Origin: Variovorax gracilis
GTDB lineage: Bacteria > Pseudomonadota > Gammaproteobacteria > Burkholderiales > Burkholderiaceae_C
NCBI RefSeq assembly: GCF_030317115.1
Contig: NZ_JASZYF010000001.1
Location: 1,054,001 to 1,118,000, forward strand
Direction of reading: 5' to 3'
DNA length: 64,000 nt
The translations under genes were made by a program, and so were the position numbers. Positions 19,591-29,261 of this stretch are shown piece after piece (positions within the stretch are counted from its first letter, which is position 1; each line of letters begins with the position of its first letter). A model generated the notes under the pieces. The model made no database searches, was not told where the DNA came from, and was given only the letters and a program-made list of their open reading frames with translations.

Positions 19591-20652
19591 TCAAGCGGCC
19601 GGATCGCGCAGCTCCCAACGGATCTTGTCGATTTCCGCCAGGAGGTCAGGCGACAGCCTGGTGCCCCAGGCGTCCAGGTCTTCGTCGAGCTGCGCCACGG
19701 ATGTCACGCCGATGATGGTGCTCGCCACCTGCCACTTGGTGTAGCAGAACGCCAGCGCCAGCTTGGCCGGAGTGAGGCCATGGTCCTTCGCCAGGGCGTT
19801 GTAGCGGCGCGCGGCCGCGAGGGCGTCCGGCCGGCCCCAGCGCTGCTTGCGCACCGATTCGTAGCTGGAGATGCGTGCGCCCTTGGGCGCATCGGGGCCT
19901 TCGGTGCCGCTCTCGTCGTACTTGCCGGTCAGCAGGCCGAAAGCCAGCGGCGAATATGCCAGCAGCGAGACGCCGAGACGGTGCATGGTCTCGTCCAGGC
20001 CGTTCTCCAGCGCGCGGCTGACCAGGCAGTAGACGTTCTGCACGGTCGCCACGCGCGGCAGGCCATGCTGCTCGGCGAGCCTCACGAACTCGTGCACGCC
20101 ATACGGCGTCTCGTTCGACAGGCCGATCGCGCGCACCTTGCCGGCCTTGACCAGCTTGCCCAGCGCCTCGAGCTGCTCATGGATGGACGTCTCGGACCGC
20201 TCCTTGGCCGGGTCGTAGTAGATCGCGCCAAAAGCCGGCACATTGCGTTCCGGCCAATGGATCTGGTAGAGGTCGATCACGTCAGTCTTCAGGCGCTTCA
20301 GGCTGGCCTCGCACGAGGCCGCGATGTCGGCGGCCGTCATGCCCCCGCCTTCACGCACCCACGGCATGCCGCGCGACGGGCCCGCCACCTTGGTCGCCAG
20401 CACGATCTTCTGGCGCATGCCCGGGTTCTTTGCGAACCAGTTGCCGATGATCGTCTCGGTGGCGCCGAAGGTTTCCTTGCGGGCCGGCACCGCGTACATC
20501 TCTGCCGTGTCGATGAAGTCGACGCCGCGCTCGAACGACCGATCGAGGATGGCGTGGGCCGTGGGTTCGTTGACCTGCTCGCCGAAGGTCATGGTGCCGA
20601 GACAGATCGGCGTGACGTGAAGGTCGCTCTGACCGAGTTGGATTTTTTGCAT
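19591..20652 (-). CDS. Aldo/keto reductase (Tas-like)
   Basis: 353 residues from the ATG at 20652, a soluble NADPH-dependent oxidoreductase with a TIM-barrel fold. Catalytic-site marks are DFIDTAEMYA (Asp and Tyr of the tetrad), LATKVAGP (Lys) and YQIHWPERN (His). The segment LGTMTFGEQ near 15 and the overall length near 350 match the Tas/YghZ group. Physiological substrate is unknown. No Shine-Dalgarno sequence is present; TAGCAT lies 7 bases before the ATG. Divergent from the alpha/beta hydrolase. Confidence 0.88.
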   Translation of the reverse strand: MQKIQLGQSDLHVTPICLGTMTFGEQVNEPTAHAILDRSFERGVDFIDTAEMYAVPARKETFGATETIIGNWFAKNPGMRQKIVLATKVAGPSRGMPWVREGGGMTAADIAASCEASLKRLKTDVIDLYQIHWPERNVPAFGAIYYDPAKERSETSIHEQLEALGKLVKAGKVRAIGLSNETPYGVHEFVRLAEQHGLPRVATVQNVYCLVSRALENGLDETMHRLGVSLLAYSPLAFGLLTGKYDESGTEGPDAPKGARISSYESVRKQRWGRPDALAAARRYNALAKDHGLTPAKLALAFCYTKWQVASTIIGVTSVAQLDEDLDAWGTRLSPDLLAEIDKIRWELRDPAA

Positions 20653-20744
20653 GGGCGAAATGCTACCTGCTGGCGCGCCGGCGCGTTGTCGTGTGTCATG
20701 CACCTGACTGTGCGACCGTCGCCCCGTCCTTATCATCGGCGCCG

Positions 20745-21662
20745 ATGTACCAAGCCCTCCGCATTTCGCGCAGCGAATTCGTTCCCGTCCGCAACCTGAG
20801 CTACCACGTGCGCGCGTGGGGCGAGCCCACCCCCGCCCGGCCGCCCCTGGTGCTGCTGCATGGCTGGATGGATGTCGCTGCCTCCTGGCAGTTCGTGGTC
20901 GACGCGCTGGCCGAATCGCGATGGGTGCTGGCGCCGGACTGGCGCGGCTTCGGCCTCACGGCTGGCGGCCATGTCGACAACTACTGGATGCCGGACTACC
21001 TGGCCGATCTCGACTGGTTGCTGGACCGCTACGCGGGTGACACCCCCGTCGATCTCGTCGGGCACAGCATGGGGGGCAATGTCGCCATGCAATACGGTGG
21101 CGTCCGGCCGCAGCGGATTCGACGGCTGATCAACCTCGAAGGGTTCGGCATGCCGGCCTTCGAGCCCGAACAGGCTCCCGCGCGCTACGCGAAGTGGATC
21201 GACGAGCAAAAACGCCTGCATCGCGGCGAGATGGCGCTGGCGAGCTATTCCGCGGTCGACGGCGTCGCGCGGCGCCTCATGAAGACCAATCCCCGCCTTT
21301 CCCAGGACAAGGCCGACTGGCTTGCCGCCCATTGGTCCGCCCCGCGGCCGCACGCGGACGGCGGCGAACGCTGGGAGATCCTGGGCGATCCGGCGCACAA
21401 GATCATCAACGCCCACATCTTCCGTTGCGACGAGATGCTCGCGCTGTACGCCTCCATCGCCGCGCCGGTGCTGGCGGTGGAGGCATCGGACGACAGCCTC
21501 AGCCGATGGTGGAAAGGCCGCTACACCCTGGCCGAATACCACGAGCGCCTGAAGAAAGTGCCCGACGCCCGCGTCGCCCGCGTCGAGGACGCCGGCCACA
21601 TGCTGCATCACGACCAGCCTGCACGAGTCGCGTCCCTCATCGAGGATTTCCTGGCCGGCTGA
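20745..21662 (+). CDS. Alpha/beta-hydrolase
   Basis: 305 residues. The fold is shown by LVLLHGWMDVAASW (oxyanion loop, HGW), DWRGFGLT, and the nucleophile elbow VGHSMGGNVAMQY with Ser near residue 112. A late acid (VEASDDS) and a His in EDAGHMLHHDQP complete a likely triad. The substrate cannot be read from the sequence. The ATG at 20745 is 8 bases after a TATCAT hexamer and lacks a Shine-Dalgarno sequence, so the transcript may be leaderless. prfB follows after about 90 bases. Confidence 0.88.
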   Translation: MYQALRISRSEFVPVRNLSYHVRAWGEPTPARPPLVLLHGWMDVAASWQFVVDALAESRWVLAPDWRGFGLTAGGHVDNYWMPDYLADLDWLLDRYAGDTPVDLVGHSMGGNVAMQYGGVRPQRIRRLINLEGFGMPAFEPEQAPARYAKWIDEQKRLHRGEMALASYSAVDGVARRLMKTNPRLSQDKADWLAAHWSAPRPHADGGERWEILGDPAHKIINAHIFRCDEMLALYASIAAPVLAVEASDDSLSRWWKGRYTLAEYHERLKKVPDARVARVEDAGHMLHHDQPARVASLIEDFLAG

Positions 21663-21754
21663 AAGGCCCTTCCGCCCACTCCGCCCCCGTCGGACCGGGC
21701 TCTGCCCAACGTGAGAAAATGCCGGGTTTCCCCCGAACACCGTCAGGACACCCC

Positions 21755-22859
21755 ATGGATGCAGAGCAAATCAACCAAATCGGCGCAACCCTCGCGGACC
21801 TGAGCGCCCGGACCTCCGATTTACGGAGGTATCTTTGACTACGATGCCAAAGCCGAACGCCTGAGGACGGTCAACGCATCGCTCGAAGATCCCAACGTCT
21901 GGAACGATCCCAAGAAGGCCCAGGAACTGGGCAGGGAAAAGAAGTCGCTCGATGACGTGGTCGTCACGCTCGACCGGCTTACCAGTGGGCTTTCGGACAA
22001 TACCGAGCTCTTCGAGATGTCGAAGGAAGATGGCGACATGGACGGCCTGCAATCCATCGCAGATGACGCCGCCAAGCTCGAAGCCGACATCAAGCAACTC
22101 GAATTCCGCCGGATGTTCAACAACCCGGCCGACCCGCTGAACGCCTTCGTCGACATCCAGGCCGGCGCCGGTGGCACCGAAGCCTGCGACTGGGCCAGCA
22201 TGCTGCTGCGACAGTACCTGAAGTACGCCGAGCGCAAGGGCTTCAAGACGCAGATCGAGGACGAGACGCCGGGCGACACCGCAGGCATCAAGGGCGCGAC
22301 CATCAAGGTCGAGGGGGACTACGCCTTCGGCCTGCTCCGCACCGAGACCGGCGTGCACCGGCTCGTGCGCAAGTCGCCCTTCGACTCTTCCGGCGGGCGC
22401 CACACCAGCTTCGCGAGCATCTTCGTCTACCCGGAAATCGACGACTCGATCGAGATCGAGATCAATCCGGCCGACGTGCGCACCGACACCTTCCGCGCCA
22501 GCGGCGCCGGCGGCCAGCACATCAACAAGACCGACTCGGCCGTGCGGCTCACGCACATCCCGACGGGAATCGTGGTGCAGTGCCAGGACGGCCGCAGCCA
22601 GCACAGCAACCGCGACGTTGCCTGGAAGCGCCTGCGCTCGCGCCTGTACGACCACGAGATGCGCAAGCGCCAGGAAGAACAGCAGAAGCTCGAGGACAGC
22701 AAGACCGACGTGGGCTGGGGCCACCAGATCCGCAGCTACGTGCTGGACAACAGCCGCATCAAGGACCTGCGCACCAACGTCGAGATCTCGGCGACCCAGA
22801 AGGTGCTGGACGGCGATCTCGACGCCTTCATCGAGGCCTCTCTGAAGCAGGGCGTCTGA
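21755..22859 (+). CDS. prfB: Peptide chain release factor 2 (programmed +1 frameshift)
   Basis: RF2 terminates translation at UGA and UAA. Reading from the ATG at 21755 gives 27 codons to an in-frame TGA at 21836-21838. A +1 shift at CTT-T continues into 340 further codons, giving 367 residues, the normal RF2 length. In the second part are the stop-recognition tripeptide SPF ([13 protein letters not shown]) and the catalytic GGQ in [15 protein letters not shown]. The gene overlaps the following HAD gene at TGATG. The internal stop is an autoregulatory device known from E. coli, not a mutation. Confidence 0.97.
21825..21839 (+). promoter_or_regulatory. prfB programmed +1 frameshift site
   Basis: GGAGG (21825-21829) is followed by TAT, the slippery CTT and TGA C. 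The spacing of three bases between the internal Shine-Dalgarno-like sequence and CTT equals the E. coli site. When RF2 is scarce, slow reading of UGA lets the ribosome slip by one base, so RF2 controls its own supply. Confidence 0.95.
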
Positions 22860-23545
22860 TGCAGGGCCCGAAGCACAAGGTGGAAGCGCTGATCTTCGAC
22901 ATGGACGGCACCATGGTCGATTCCATGCCCTGGCATGCCCGGGCATGGGTCGAGTACGGGCGCCGCAACGGCCTGACGATCGACATCCCGCATTTCATGC
23001 GGCGCACCACCGGGCGCACGGGCTTCGAATGCGCCTGCGAGCTCATGGGGCGCGAGGTCAGCCAGGCCGAGGGCGCTGCCATCATGGAGCACAAGGAATC
23101 GATCTACCGCGAGCTGTTCGGCGCGGAGTTCCGCGAGGTCGCAGGATTCCGGTCCTTCGCCAGCAGCGCCACCGCGCGCGGACTCAAGATCGCGGTCGGC
23201 ACGGCGGGCGACAGGCACAACATCGCCTTCACCATGTCGAACCTGCGCATGGACACCGCGCCGCTCGCCATCGTCGGTGGCGACGAAGGTCTCCCCGGCA
23301 AGCCGCAGCCGGCCATCTTCCTCGAAGCCGCACGCCGCATCGGAACGGCGCCCTCGCGCTGCATCGTCTTCGAAGACGCGCCCTTCGGCATCGAGGCCGC
23401 ACGCCGCGGCGGGATGCTTGCGGTCGCGGTCTGCACCAGCCACAGCGCCTCCGAACTCGCGGGGCCGCACGTGATTGCGGCCGTGCGTGACTACAACGAA
23501 CTAGCCAACTCAAACTTTCTGGAGACACTCGATGCTGTTGCGTGA
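22859..23545 (+). CDS. HAD family phosphatase (beta-phosphoglucomutase-like)
   Basis: 228 residues. Motif I is IFDMDGTMVDS (nucleophile Asp near 14), the cap region includes RTTGRTGFECACELMG, motif II is VGTAGD, motif III includes the Lys of GKPQPAIF, and motif IV is CIVFEDAPFGIEAARRGG. This fits HAD subfamily IA enzymes that act on small sugar phosphates or related compounds; the substrate is unknown. Its ATG overlaps the prfB stop (TGATG), and its end overlaps the pepN start by 14 bases, so the three are probably translated from one transcript. Confidence 0.87.
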   Translation: MQGPKHKVEALIFDMDGTMVDSMPWHARAWVEYGRRNGLTIDIPHFMRRTTGRTGFECACELMGREVSQAEGAAIMEHKESIYRELFGAEFREVAGFRSFASSATARGLKIAVGTAGDRHNIAFTMSNLRMDTAPLAIVGGDEGLPGKPQPAIFLEAARRIGTAPSRCIVFEDAPFGIEAARRGGMLAVAVCTSHSASELAGPHVIAAVRDYNELANSNFLETLDAVA

Positions 23546-26225
23546 TGCCCAAGGCCAACCGATCGCGATCCGTCGCGAGGACTACAGCGCGCCTGCCTAC
23601 TGGATCGACACCGTCGACCTCACCTTCGACCTCGACCCCGCCAAGACCCGCGTGCTGAACCGCATGCGCCTGCGTCGCAATCCCGACGTGGCACCCGAGC
23701 CCCTTCGCCTCGACGGCGACGAGCTGAACCTGGCCCGCGTGCTGGTCGACGGCCAGGGCGCGTCGTTCCGCATGGACGTCGACCAGCTCGTGATCGACAA
23801 CCTGCCCGATGCCTTCGAGCTGGAGATCTTCACCACCTGCTGCCCGGTGAAGAACACCAAGCTCATGGGCCTGTTCGTGAGCGAGGACACCTTCTTCACG
23901 CAGTGCGAGGCCGAGGGCTTCCGCCGCATCACCTATTTCCTCGACCGCCCGGACGTGATGGCGAGCTACACGGTCACGCTGCGTGCCGCCAAGGCCGCCT
24001 ACCCCGTGCTGCTGTCCAACGGCAACCTCGTCGAGCAGGGCGACCTCCCCGAAGGTCGCCACTTCGCGAAGTGGGTCGATCCCTTCCGCAAGCCCAGCTA
24101 CCTGTTCGCGCTCGTCGCCGGCAAGCTGGTGGCGCGCGAGCAGCGCATCAAGGCGCGCAACGGCAAGGAACACCTGCTGCAGGTCTACGTGCGCGCCGGC
24201 GACCTCGACAAGACCGAGCATGCGATGAATTCGCTGATCAACTCGGTGATGTGGGACGAAGCCCGCTTCGGCCTGCCACTCGACCTCGACCGCTTCATGA
24301 TCGTCGCGACCAGCGACTTCAACATGGGCGCGATGGAAAACAAGGGCCTGAACATCTTCAACACGAAGTACGTTCTCGCCAACCAGGCCACGGCCACCGA
24401 CGCCGACTACAGCAACATCGAAAGCGTGGTCGGCCACGAGTACTTCCACAACTGGAGCGGCGACCGCGTGACCTGCCGCGACTGGTTCCAGCTCTCGCTC
24501 AAGGAAGGCCTCACCGTCTTCCGCGACCAGGAGTTCAGCCAGGACCTGTGCGCCGATGCATCGGCACGCGCCGTCAAGCGCATCGAGGACGTGCGCGTCC
24601 TGCGCACCGCGCAGTTCCCGGAAGACGCCGGCCCCATGGCCCACCCGGTGCGGCCCGACAGCTACATCGAGATCAGCAACTTCTACACCGTCACCATCTA
24701 CGAGAAGGGCGCGGAAGTCGTCCGCATGATGCAGACGCTGGTCGGCCGCAAGGGCTTCGAGCGCGGCATCACGCTGTACTTCGAGCGCCACGACGGCCAG
24801 GCGGTGACCTGCGACGACTTCGCGCAGGCGATTGCCGATGCCAATCCCGATTCCGACCTCGCGCGGCTGCTGCCCCAGTTCAAGCGCTGGTACAGCCAGG
24901 CCGGCACGCCGCGTCTCGCGGCGCACGGCGTGTACGACGCCTCGGCGCGCAGCTACACGCTGAGCTTCGTGCAGAGCTGCCAGCCCACGCCGGGCCAGCC
25001 GTCGAAGGACCCGTTCGTGATCCCGGTCAACATCGGCCTGCTGGGTACGGACGGCCGCGAGCTGCCGCTGCAACTCGAAGGCGAATCGAACGGCGTCGCA
25101 GGCACGCGGACCCTCGTGCTGACGCGCGCGGGCGAACAGGTCACCTTCGTCAATATCGACGCCGAGCCCGTGCCCTCGATCCTGCGCGGCTTCAGCGCGC
25201 CCGTGATCCTCGACTACGAATACACCGACGCCCAGTTGCTCACGCTGCTGGCCAACGACCCCGATCCGTTCAACCGCTGGGAAGCGGGCCAGCGCCTCGC
25301 GTTGCGCGCGGCGGTGCGCGCCATCGCGACCCCGCCGGCCGGCACCCACGAGCTGCCGCTGAACGACGCCTTCGTCGATGCAATGCGCGGCGTGCTGCGC
25401 CATTCGACGCTCGATGCCGCGTTCAAGGAACTCGTGCTCACGCTGCCTTCGGAAACGTACATCGCCGAGCAGTTGGAAGTCGTCGACCCGCAGCGCGTGC
25501 ACGTCGTGCGCGAAGCCATGCGCGCGCAGCTCGCCACCGCCCTCCTCGCCGACTGGGAGCTTGTGTACGAGCAGAACCGCGACACCGGCGCCTACACGCC
25601 CGACCCGGTCTCCTCGGGCCGCCGCGCCCTGGCCGGCATCGCCTTGACCCATCTGTGCCTTGCCGCGCGCGCCACGGGCGACGCTGTCTGGCCGGGCAAG
25701 ACGCTGCAGCGCTTCAAGGACGCGGGCAACATGACCGATCGCTTCAACGCCCTCAACGCGCTGGTCTCGTCCGGCCACGCATTGGCGGCACAGGCGCTCG
25801 CGCGCTTCCACGAGATCTTCAAGGATGAAGCGCTCGTGATCGACAAGTGGTTCTCGCTGCAGGCCGGCGCACCGGACCGCGGCGGCGACATCCTGCCGCT
25901 GGTGAAGCAGCTCATGAAGCACCCGGATTTCTCCATCAAGAACCCGAACCGCGCACGCAGCGTGATCTTCAGCTACTGCAGCGCCAACCCCGGCGCCCTG
26001 CACCGCCCCGATGCGGCCGGCTACGTGTTCTGGAGCGACCGCGTGATCGAGCTCGACGCTATCAATCCGCAGGTTGCAGCCCGCCTCGCGCGTGCGCTCG
26101 ACCGCTGGAGCAAGCTGGCCGAACCCTATCGCAGCGCCGCACGCGAGGCCATCGCCCGCGTCGCCGCCCGCCCGGACCTCAGCAAGGACACGCACGAGGT
26201 CGTCACGCGTGCGCTGACGGCCTGA
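23532..26225 (+). CDS. pepN: Aminopeptidase N
   Basis: An 897-residue M1 family zinc aminopeptidase of the cytosol, close in length to E. coli PepN. The substrate-binding motif GAMENKG is near residue 266. The zinc site is HEYFHNWSGDRV near 303, with the third ligand in LKEGLTVFRDQ about 20 residues further. The long helical C-terminal domain is complete. The start has GGAGA as ribosome binding site and overlaps the HAD gene by 14 bases; fbp follows after 21 bases. Confidence 0.97.
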   Translation: MLLRDAQGQPIAIRREDYSAPAYWIDTVDLTFDLDPAKTRVLNRMRLRRNPDVAPEPLRLDGDELNLARVLVDGQGASFRMDVDQLVIDNLPDAFELEIFTTCCPVKNTKLMGLFVSEDTFFTQCEAEGFRRITYFLDRPDVMASYTVTLRAAKAAYPVLLSNGNLVEQGDLPEGRHFAKWVDPFRKPSYLFALVAGKLVAREQRIKARNGKEHLLQVYVRAGDLDKTEHAMNSLINSVMWDEARFGLPLDLDRFMIVATSDFNMGAMENKGLNIFNTKYVLANQATATDADYSNIESVVGHEYFHNWSGDRVTCRDWFQLSLKEGLTVFRDQEFSQDLCADASARAVKRIEDVRVLRTAQFPEDAGPMAHPVRPDSYIEISNFYTVTIYEKGAEVVRMMQTLVGRKGFERGITLYFERHDGQAVTCDDFAQAIADANPDSDLARLLPQFKRWYSQAGTPRLAAHGVYDASARSYTLSFVQSCQPTPGQPSKDPFVIPVNIGLLGTDGRELPLQLEGESNGVAGTRTLVLTRAGEQVTFVNIDAEPVPSILRGFSAPVILDYEYTDAQLLTLLANDPDPFNRWEAGQRLALRAAVRAIATPPAGTHELPLNDAFVDAMRGVLRHSTLDAAFKELVLTLPSETYIAEQLEVVDPQRVHVVREAMRAQLATALLADWELVYEQNRDTGAYTPDPVSSGRRALAGIALTHLCLAARATGDAVWPGKTLQRFKDAGNMTDRFNALNALVSSGHALAAQALARFHEIFKDEALVIDKWFSLQAGAPDRGGDILPLVKQLMKHPDFSIKNPNRARSVIFSYCSANPGALHRPDAAGYVFWSDRVIELDAINPQVAARLARALDRWSKLAEPYRSAAREAIARVAARPDLSKDTHEVVTRALTA

Positions 26226-26246
26226 CTCACAAGGAATCCCGACTAC

Positions 26247-27257
26247 ATGGCTCAACACAAGATTTCACTGACCCGCTACCTCGTCGAACAGCAACGCGCC
26301 GACGGGCTCATCCCCGGGCAGTTGCGGCTGCTGCTCGAAGTGGTTGCGCGCGCCTGCAAGAGCATCAGCCAGGCCGTCAACAAGGGCGCTCTCGGCGGCG
26401 TCCTGGGCACGGCCGAGAGCGAGAACGTTCAGGGTGAAGTCCAGAAGAAGCTCGACATCATCGCCAACGAGGTGCTCATCGAGGCCAACGAATGGGGCGG
26501 CCACCTCGCCGCGATGGCGAGCGAGGAGATGGACAGCATCTACGTCGTTCCCAACCGCTATCCGCAAGGCGAATACCTGCTGCTGTTCGATCCCCTCGAC
26601 GGATCGAGCAACATCGACGTGAACGTCAGCATCGGCACCATCTTCAGTGTCCTCAAGAAGCCCGACGACACACCCGGCGTGCAGGAAGCCGACTTCCTCC
26701 AGGGCGGCAGCAAGCAGGTCGCGGCGGGTTACTGCATCTACGGCCCGCAGACCACGCTGGTGCTGACCGTCGGCAATGGCGTGGCGATGTTCACGCTCGA
26801 CCGCGAGCAGGGTTCCTTCATGCTGACGCAGGAAGACATCCAGATCCCGGCCGACACCAAGGAATTCGCGGTCAACATGAGCAACATGCGCCACTGGGAC
26901 GCCCCGGTGAAGCGCTACATCGACGAATGCCTGGCCGGCAGGGAAGGTCCGCGGGGCAAGGACTTCAACATGCGCTGGATTGCCAGCATGGTGGCCGACG
27001 TGCACCGCATCCTGATGCGCGGCGGCGTCTTCATGTACCCCTGGGACAAGCGCGAGCCCGAAAAGGCCGGCAAGCTGCGCCTGATGTATGAGGCCAACCC
27101 CATGAGCTGGATCGTCGAACAGGCTGGCGGCGCCTCGACCAATGGCAGGAAGCGCATCCTTGACCTGGAGCCGTCGAAGCTCCATGAACGCGTGGCTGTT
27201 GTGTTGGGATCAAAAAATGAGGTCGAGCGGCTGACCCGCTATCACGACCCGCTATAA
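26247..27257 (+). CDS. fbp: Fructose-1,6-bisphosphatase class 1
   Basis: A 336-residue gluconeogenic phosphatase that converts fructose-1,6-bisphosphate to fructose-6-phosphate. The metal and phosphate site reads [19 protein letters not shown] near 115, and later [24 protein letters not shown] and [13 protein letters not shown] are family features. AAGGAAT precedes the ATG. It follows pepN closely on the same strand. Its stop codon (27255-27257) lies inside the -10 box of the downstream tRNA-Thr promoter. Confidence 0.97.
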   Translation: MAQHKISLTRYLVEQQRADGLIPGQLRLLLEVVARACKSISQAVNKGALGGVLGTAESENVQGEVQKKLDIIANEVLIEANEWGGHLAAMASEEMDSIYVVPNRYPQGEYLLLFDPLDGSSNIDVNVSIGTIFSVLKKPDDTPGVQEADFLQGGSKQVAAGYCIYGPQTTLVLTVGNGVAMFTLDREQGSFMLTQEDIQIPADTKEFAVNMSNMRHWDAPVKRYIDECLAGREGPRGKDFNMRWIASMVADVHRILMRGGVFMYPWDKREPEKAGKLRLMYEANPMSWIVEQAGGASTNGRKRILDLEPSKLHERVAVVLGSKNEVERLTRYHDPL

Positions 27258-27258
27258 T
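27231..27258 (+). promoter_or_regulatory. Probable sigma-70 promoter of tRNA-Thr
   Basis: A perfect TATAAT at 27253-27258 lies 10 bases before the mature tRNA and overlaps the fbp stop codon. CTGACC at 27231-27236 is a plausible -35 with 16-base spacing. Most of the promoter is therefore inside the fbp coding sequence. Confidence 0.7.
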
Positions 27259-27268
27259 CGAAGGCTTA

Positions 27269-27344
27269 GCCGGTGTAGCTCAGTCGGTAGAGCAGCTCAT
27301 TCGTAATGAGAAGGTCGGGTGTTCGATTCATCTCTCCGGCACCA
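27269..27344 (+). tRNA. tRNA-Thr (anticodon CGT)
   Basis: A 76-base cloverleaf with encoded CCA. The anticodon loop TTCGTAA gives CGT. The acceptor GCCGGTG pairs with CTCCGGC except for one T-T mismatch, and the T-stem contains G-T pairs around the loop TTCGATT. CGT-reading tRNA-Thr supplements TGT species for ACG codons, which are common in a GC-rich genome. Confidence 0.93.
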
Positions 27345-27357
27345 ATCGAAGCAAGAA

Positions 27358-27391
27358 GGTCTGCTACCTCACCGGTAGCAGGCCTTTTTTG
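27358..27391 (+). terminator. Intrinsic terminator of tRNA-Thr
   Basis: An 11-pair stem (GGTCTGCTACC with GGTAGCAGGCC, one T-G pair) with a 5-base loop is followed by six T. It starts 13 bases after the tRNA end. Confidence 0.92.
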
Positions 27392-27547
27392 TTGGTCTCG
27401 CGCACCACGTCGTGGTCGGAACTCGTCGCTTGGCATGGCGCCAGGTCCTACGCGTCACATGCCATTCCATTCCCATTCTTTCCCCTTGTCTTGCGCAAAA
27501 TTCCGCTCCTGCGCCGAGGCCGCACGAGCAAGCGTCCCCGAAGTACC

Positions 27548-28258
27548 ATGAAATCCGTTCCTGCCACCCTTCTCGCCGTCTCGATGGCGCTCATGAGCGC
27601 CTGCGGCGGCAAGAGCGCGGGGACGACCGATGCGGCCGGTCCCGTCCCGACGATGCCCGCCGCGATCGCCGCCACCCAGCCCGTGCCTGACAACGCCACC
27701 GCCGACTGCTCTGTCGTGCTGTACGGCGACTCGATCCTCAACGGCTCCTACGTCAAGGAAGAGCTCTCGACGCGGCACGCACGCCATCCCGCGGCTGAAC
27801 TCAAGGCTCGGCGGCCGGCCTGGCGCATCGACGACCGCACGGTACCCGGCCAGTCCCTGGCCAAAGTGGCCAAGGGATTTCGCAAGGATCCGCGGGATGC
27901 CCGAGTGGTGGTGATCGAGAGCGGCATTGCCGAAGGCTGGTCCGGCGGAACCGTGCTGACCCACCTGCCCTGGATGATCGAAGCTGTGCGCTTCGAAGGC
28001 AAGATCCCGGTGCTGACCGGCTACTCCCGCCAGACACCGAACGCCTTCATGACCCCGGACAGGCTGGCAGGGCGCGACCGCATCGACGACGAGGCGAAGA
28101 CGCTGGCCCGCGACATGGACGTCGAGTTCGCCGATTTCGGGTCGGCCGGCCCGGTCGAACTCATCGATGAGGTCCACCCGACCGAGGACTACAGCCTGCG
28201 CCTTACGGCCAAGCTGATCGAGGCGCTGGACCGCGTGGCGCCCGAGTGCAGCCACTGA
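27548..28258 (+). CDS. SGNH/GDSL-hydrolase-like lipoprotein
   Basis: 236 residues from the ATG at 27548. A lipoprotein signal peptide ends in LMSAC with Cys19, followed by a Gly/Ala/Pro linker. The SGNH fold begins near 55 with VVLYGDSILNG, where the GDS serine is the nucleophile. The C-terminal DEVHPTEDY supplies the usual Asp-x-x-His pair. Family members are esterases or acyl-hydrolases; the substrate is unknown. The longer upstream frame is non-coding. It lies between the tRNA-Thr terminator and the LysR regulator, apparently as its own unit. Confidence 0.8.
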   Translation: MKSVPATLLAVSMALMSACGGKSAGTTDAAGPVPTMPAAIAATQPVPDNATADCSVVLYGDSILNGSYVKEELSTRHARHPAAELKARRPAWRIDDRTVPGQSLAKVAKGFRKDPRDARVVVIESGIAEGWSGGTVLTHLPWMIEAVRFEGKIPVLTGYSRQTPNAFMTPDRLAGRDRIDDEAKTLARDMDVEFADFGSAGPVELIDEVHPTEDYSLRLTAKLIEALDRVAPECSH

Positions 28259-28318
28259 TGCCGCCGACTCCCTGAGCTTCGGGGCGGCGCGACGCGCTGA
28301 CCCCTACACTGCGCCCTC

Positions 28319-29245
28319 ATGGAGTTGCGACAGCTACGTTATTTCGTCAAGGTCTGCGAGCTGCGCAGCATGGGCCGCGCCGCGGTCGAGCTGGGCGTGG
28401 TCACCTCGGCCCTGAGCCAGCAGATCAGCCGGCTGGAGAGCGAACTCAGTACCCGCCTGCTGCAACGCGCATCGACGGGCGTTACGCCGACCGATGCGGG
28501 CGTCGCCTTCCTGCACCAGGCCCAGCTCACGCTGCGACACGCCGACGACGCGATCCGCGCCGCGCAGCAAGCGCGTCTCTCGGGCCACGTGAGCGTCGGC
28601 CTTGCGCCAACCACGGCTTCGGTACTCGGCGTGCCGCTGATGCAGGCGATGCGCGAACGCTATCCGGACGTGCGGCTGCACCTCGTGGAGTCGCTCTCCG
28701 GCCACCTCGGGAAGATGCTCGAAGCGCGGCAACTCGATCTCGCCGTGCTGTTCCAGACCGACACGCCACGCCGCTGGAGCGTCTCCCCGCTGCTTGACGA
28801 GAAGCTGTACGTGATTGCCTCGCGCACGCTGCCGAAGCGGCCGGCCGGCGCCAAGGTCCGCCTGTCCCAGTTGGCCGGCGTGCCGCTCATCCTGCCCAGC
28901 GCCGGCCACGGATTGCGCGCGACGCTGACTGCCGCTTTTGCGCGGGCACGCATCGAGCCGACCATCGTCGCGGAAATCGACGGCCTCGCCCTTCTCATGG
29001 ACGCAGTGCTCGCCGGCCAGGGCGCGACCATCCAGCCCGGCGCCGCGACGGCGCGCCATCCCACGCAAGACGTGCATCTCAGCCAGATCACCGATGCGCA
29101 CGTCGGCCGCCGCAACCTGCTGGTGAGCCTGTCGGACGACGAGCTTTCCCCGGCTGCGCTGGCCGCCCGCGTAGTGATGACCGACACGGCGCGCACGCTG
29201 GTGCGCGAGGGACGCTGGGCCGGCGCCAGTCTTCTCGAAAACTGA
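28319..29245 (+). CDS. LysR-family transcriptional regulator of the tcu module (TcuR-like)
   Basis: 308 residues. The N-terminal winged helix-turn-helix is MELRQLRYFVKVCELRSMGR followed by AVELGVVTSALSQQISRLES. The substrate-binding-like domain runs from about 90 to 300. Sequence style (LRQLRYFVKVCE, SALSQQI) resembles the NAC/TcuR group of LysR regulators. It lies directly upstream of tcuA on the same strand, so control of tricarballylate utilisation is the natural inference. TACACT lies 8 bases before the ATG with no Shine-Dalgarno sequence. Confidence 0.88.
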   Translation: MELRQLRYFVKVCELRSMGRAAVELGVVTSALSQQISRLESELSTRLLQRASTGVTPTDAGVAFLHQAQLTLRHADDAIRAAQQARLSGHVSVGLAPTTASVLGVPLMQAMRERYPDVRLHLVESLSGHLGKMLEARQLDLAVLFQTDTPRRWSVSPLLDEKLYVIASRTLPKRPAGAKVRLSQLAGVPLILPSAGHGLRATLTAAFARARIEPTIVAEIDGLALLMDAVLAGQGATIQPGAATARHPTQDVHLSQITDAHVGRRNLLVSLSDDELSPAALAARVVMTDTARTLVREGRWAGASLLEN

Positions 29246-29261
29246 ACACCCGTTGCCCGAT

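Noticed and set aside
21755..21838. prfB as a pseudogene because of an in-frame TGA at codon 28
   Set aside because: The site matches the known RF2 programmed frameshift with correct spacing, and the rest of the gene is intact.
23229..26258. About 1000-codon minus-strand open frame across pepN
   Set aside because: Antisense shadow of a clearly functional aminopeptidase; composition and lack of motifs argue against coding.
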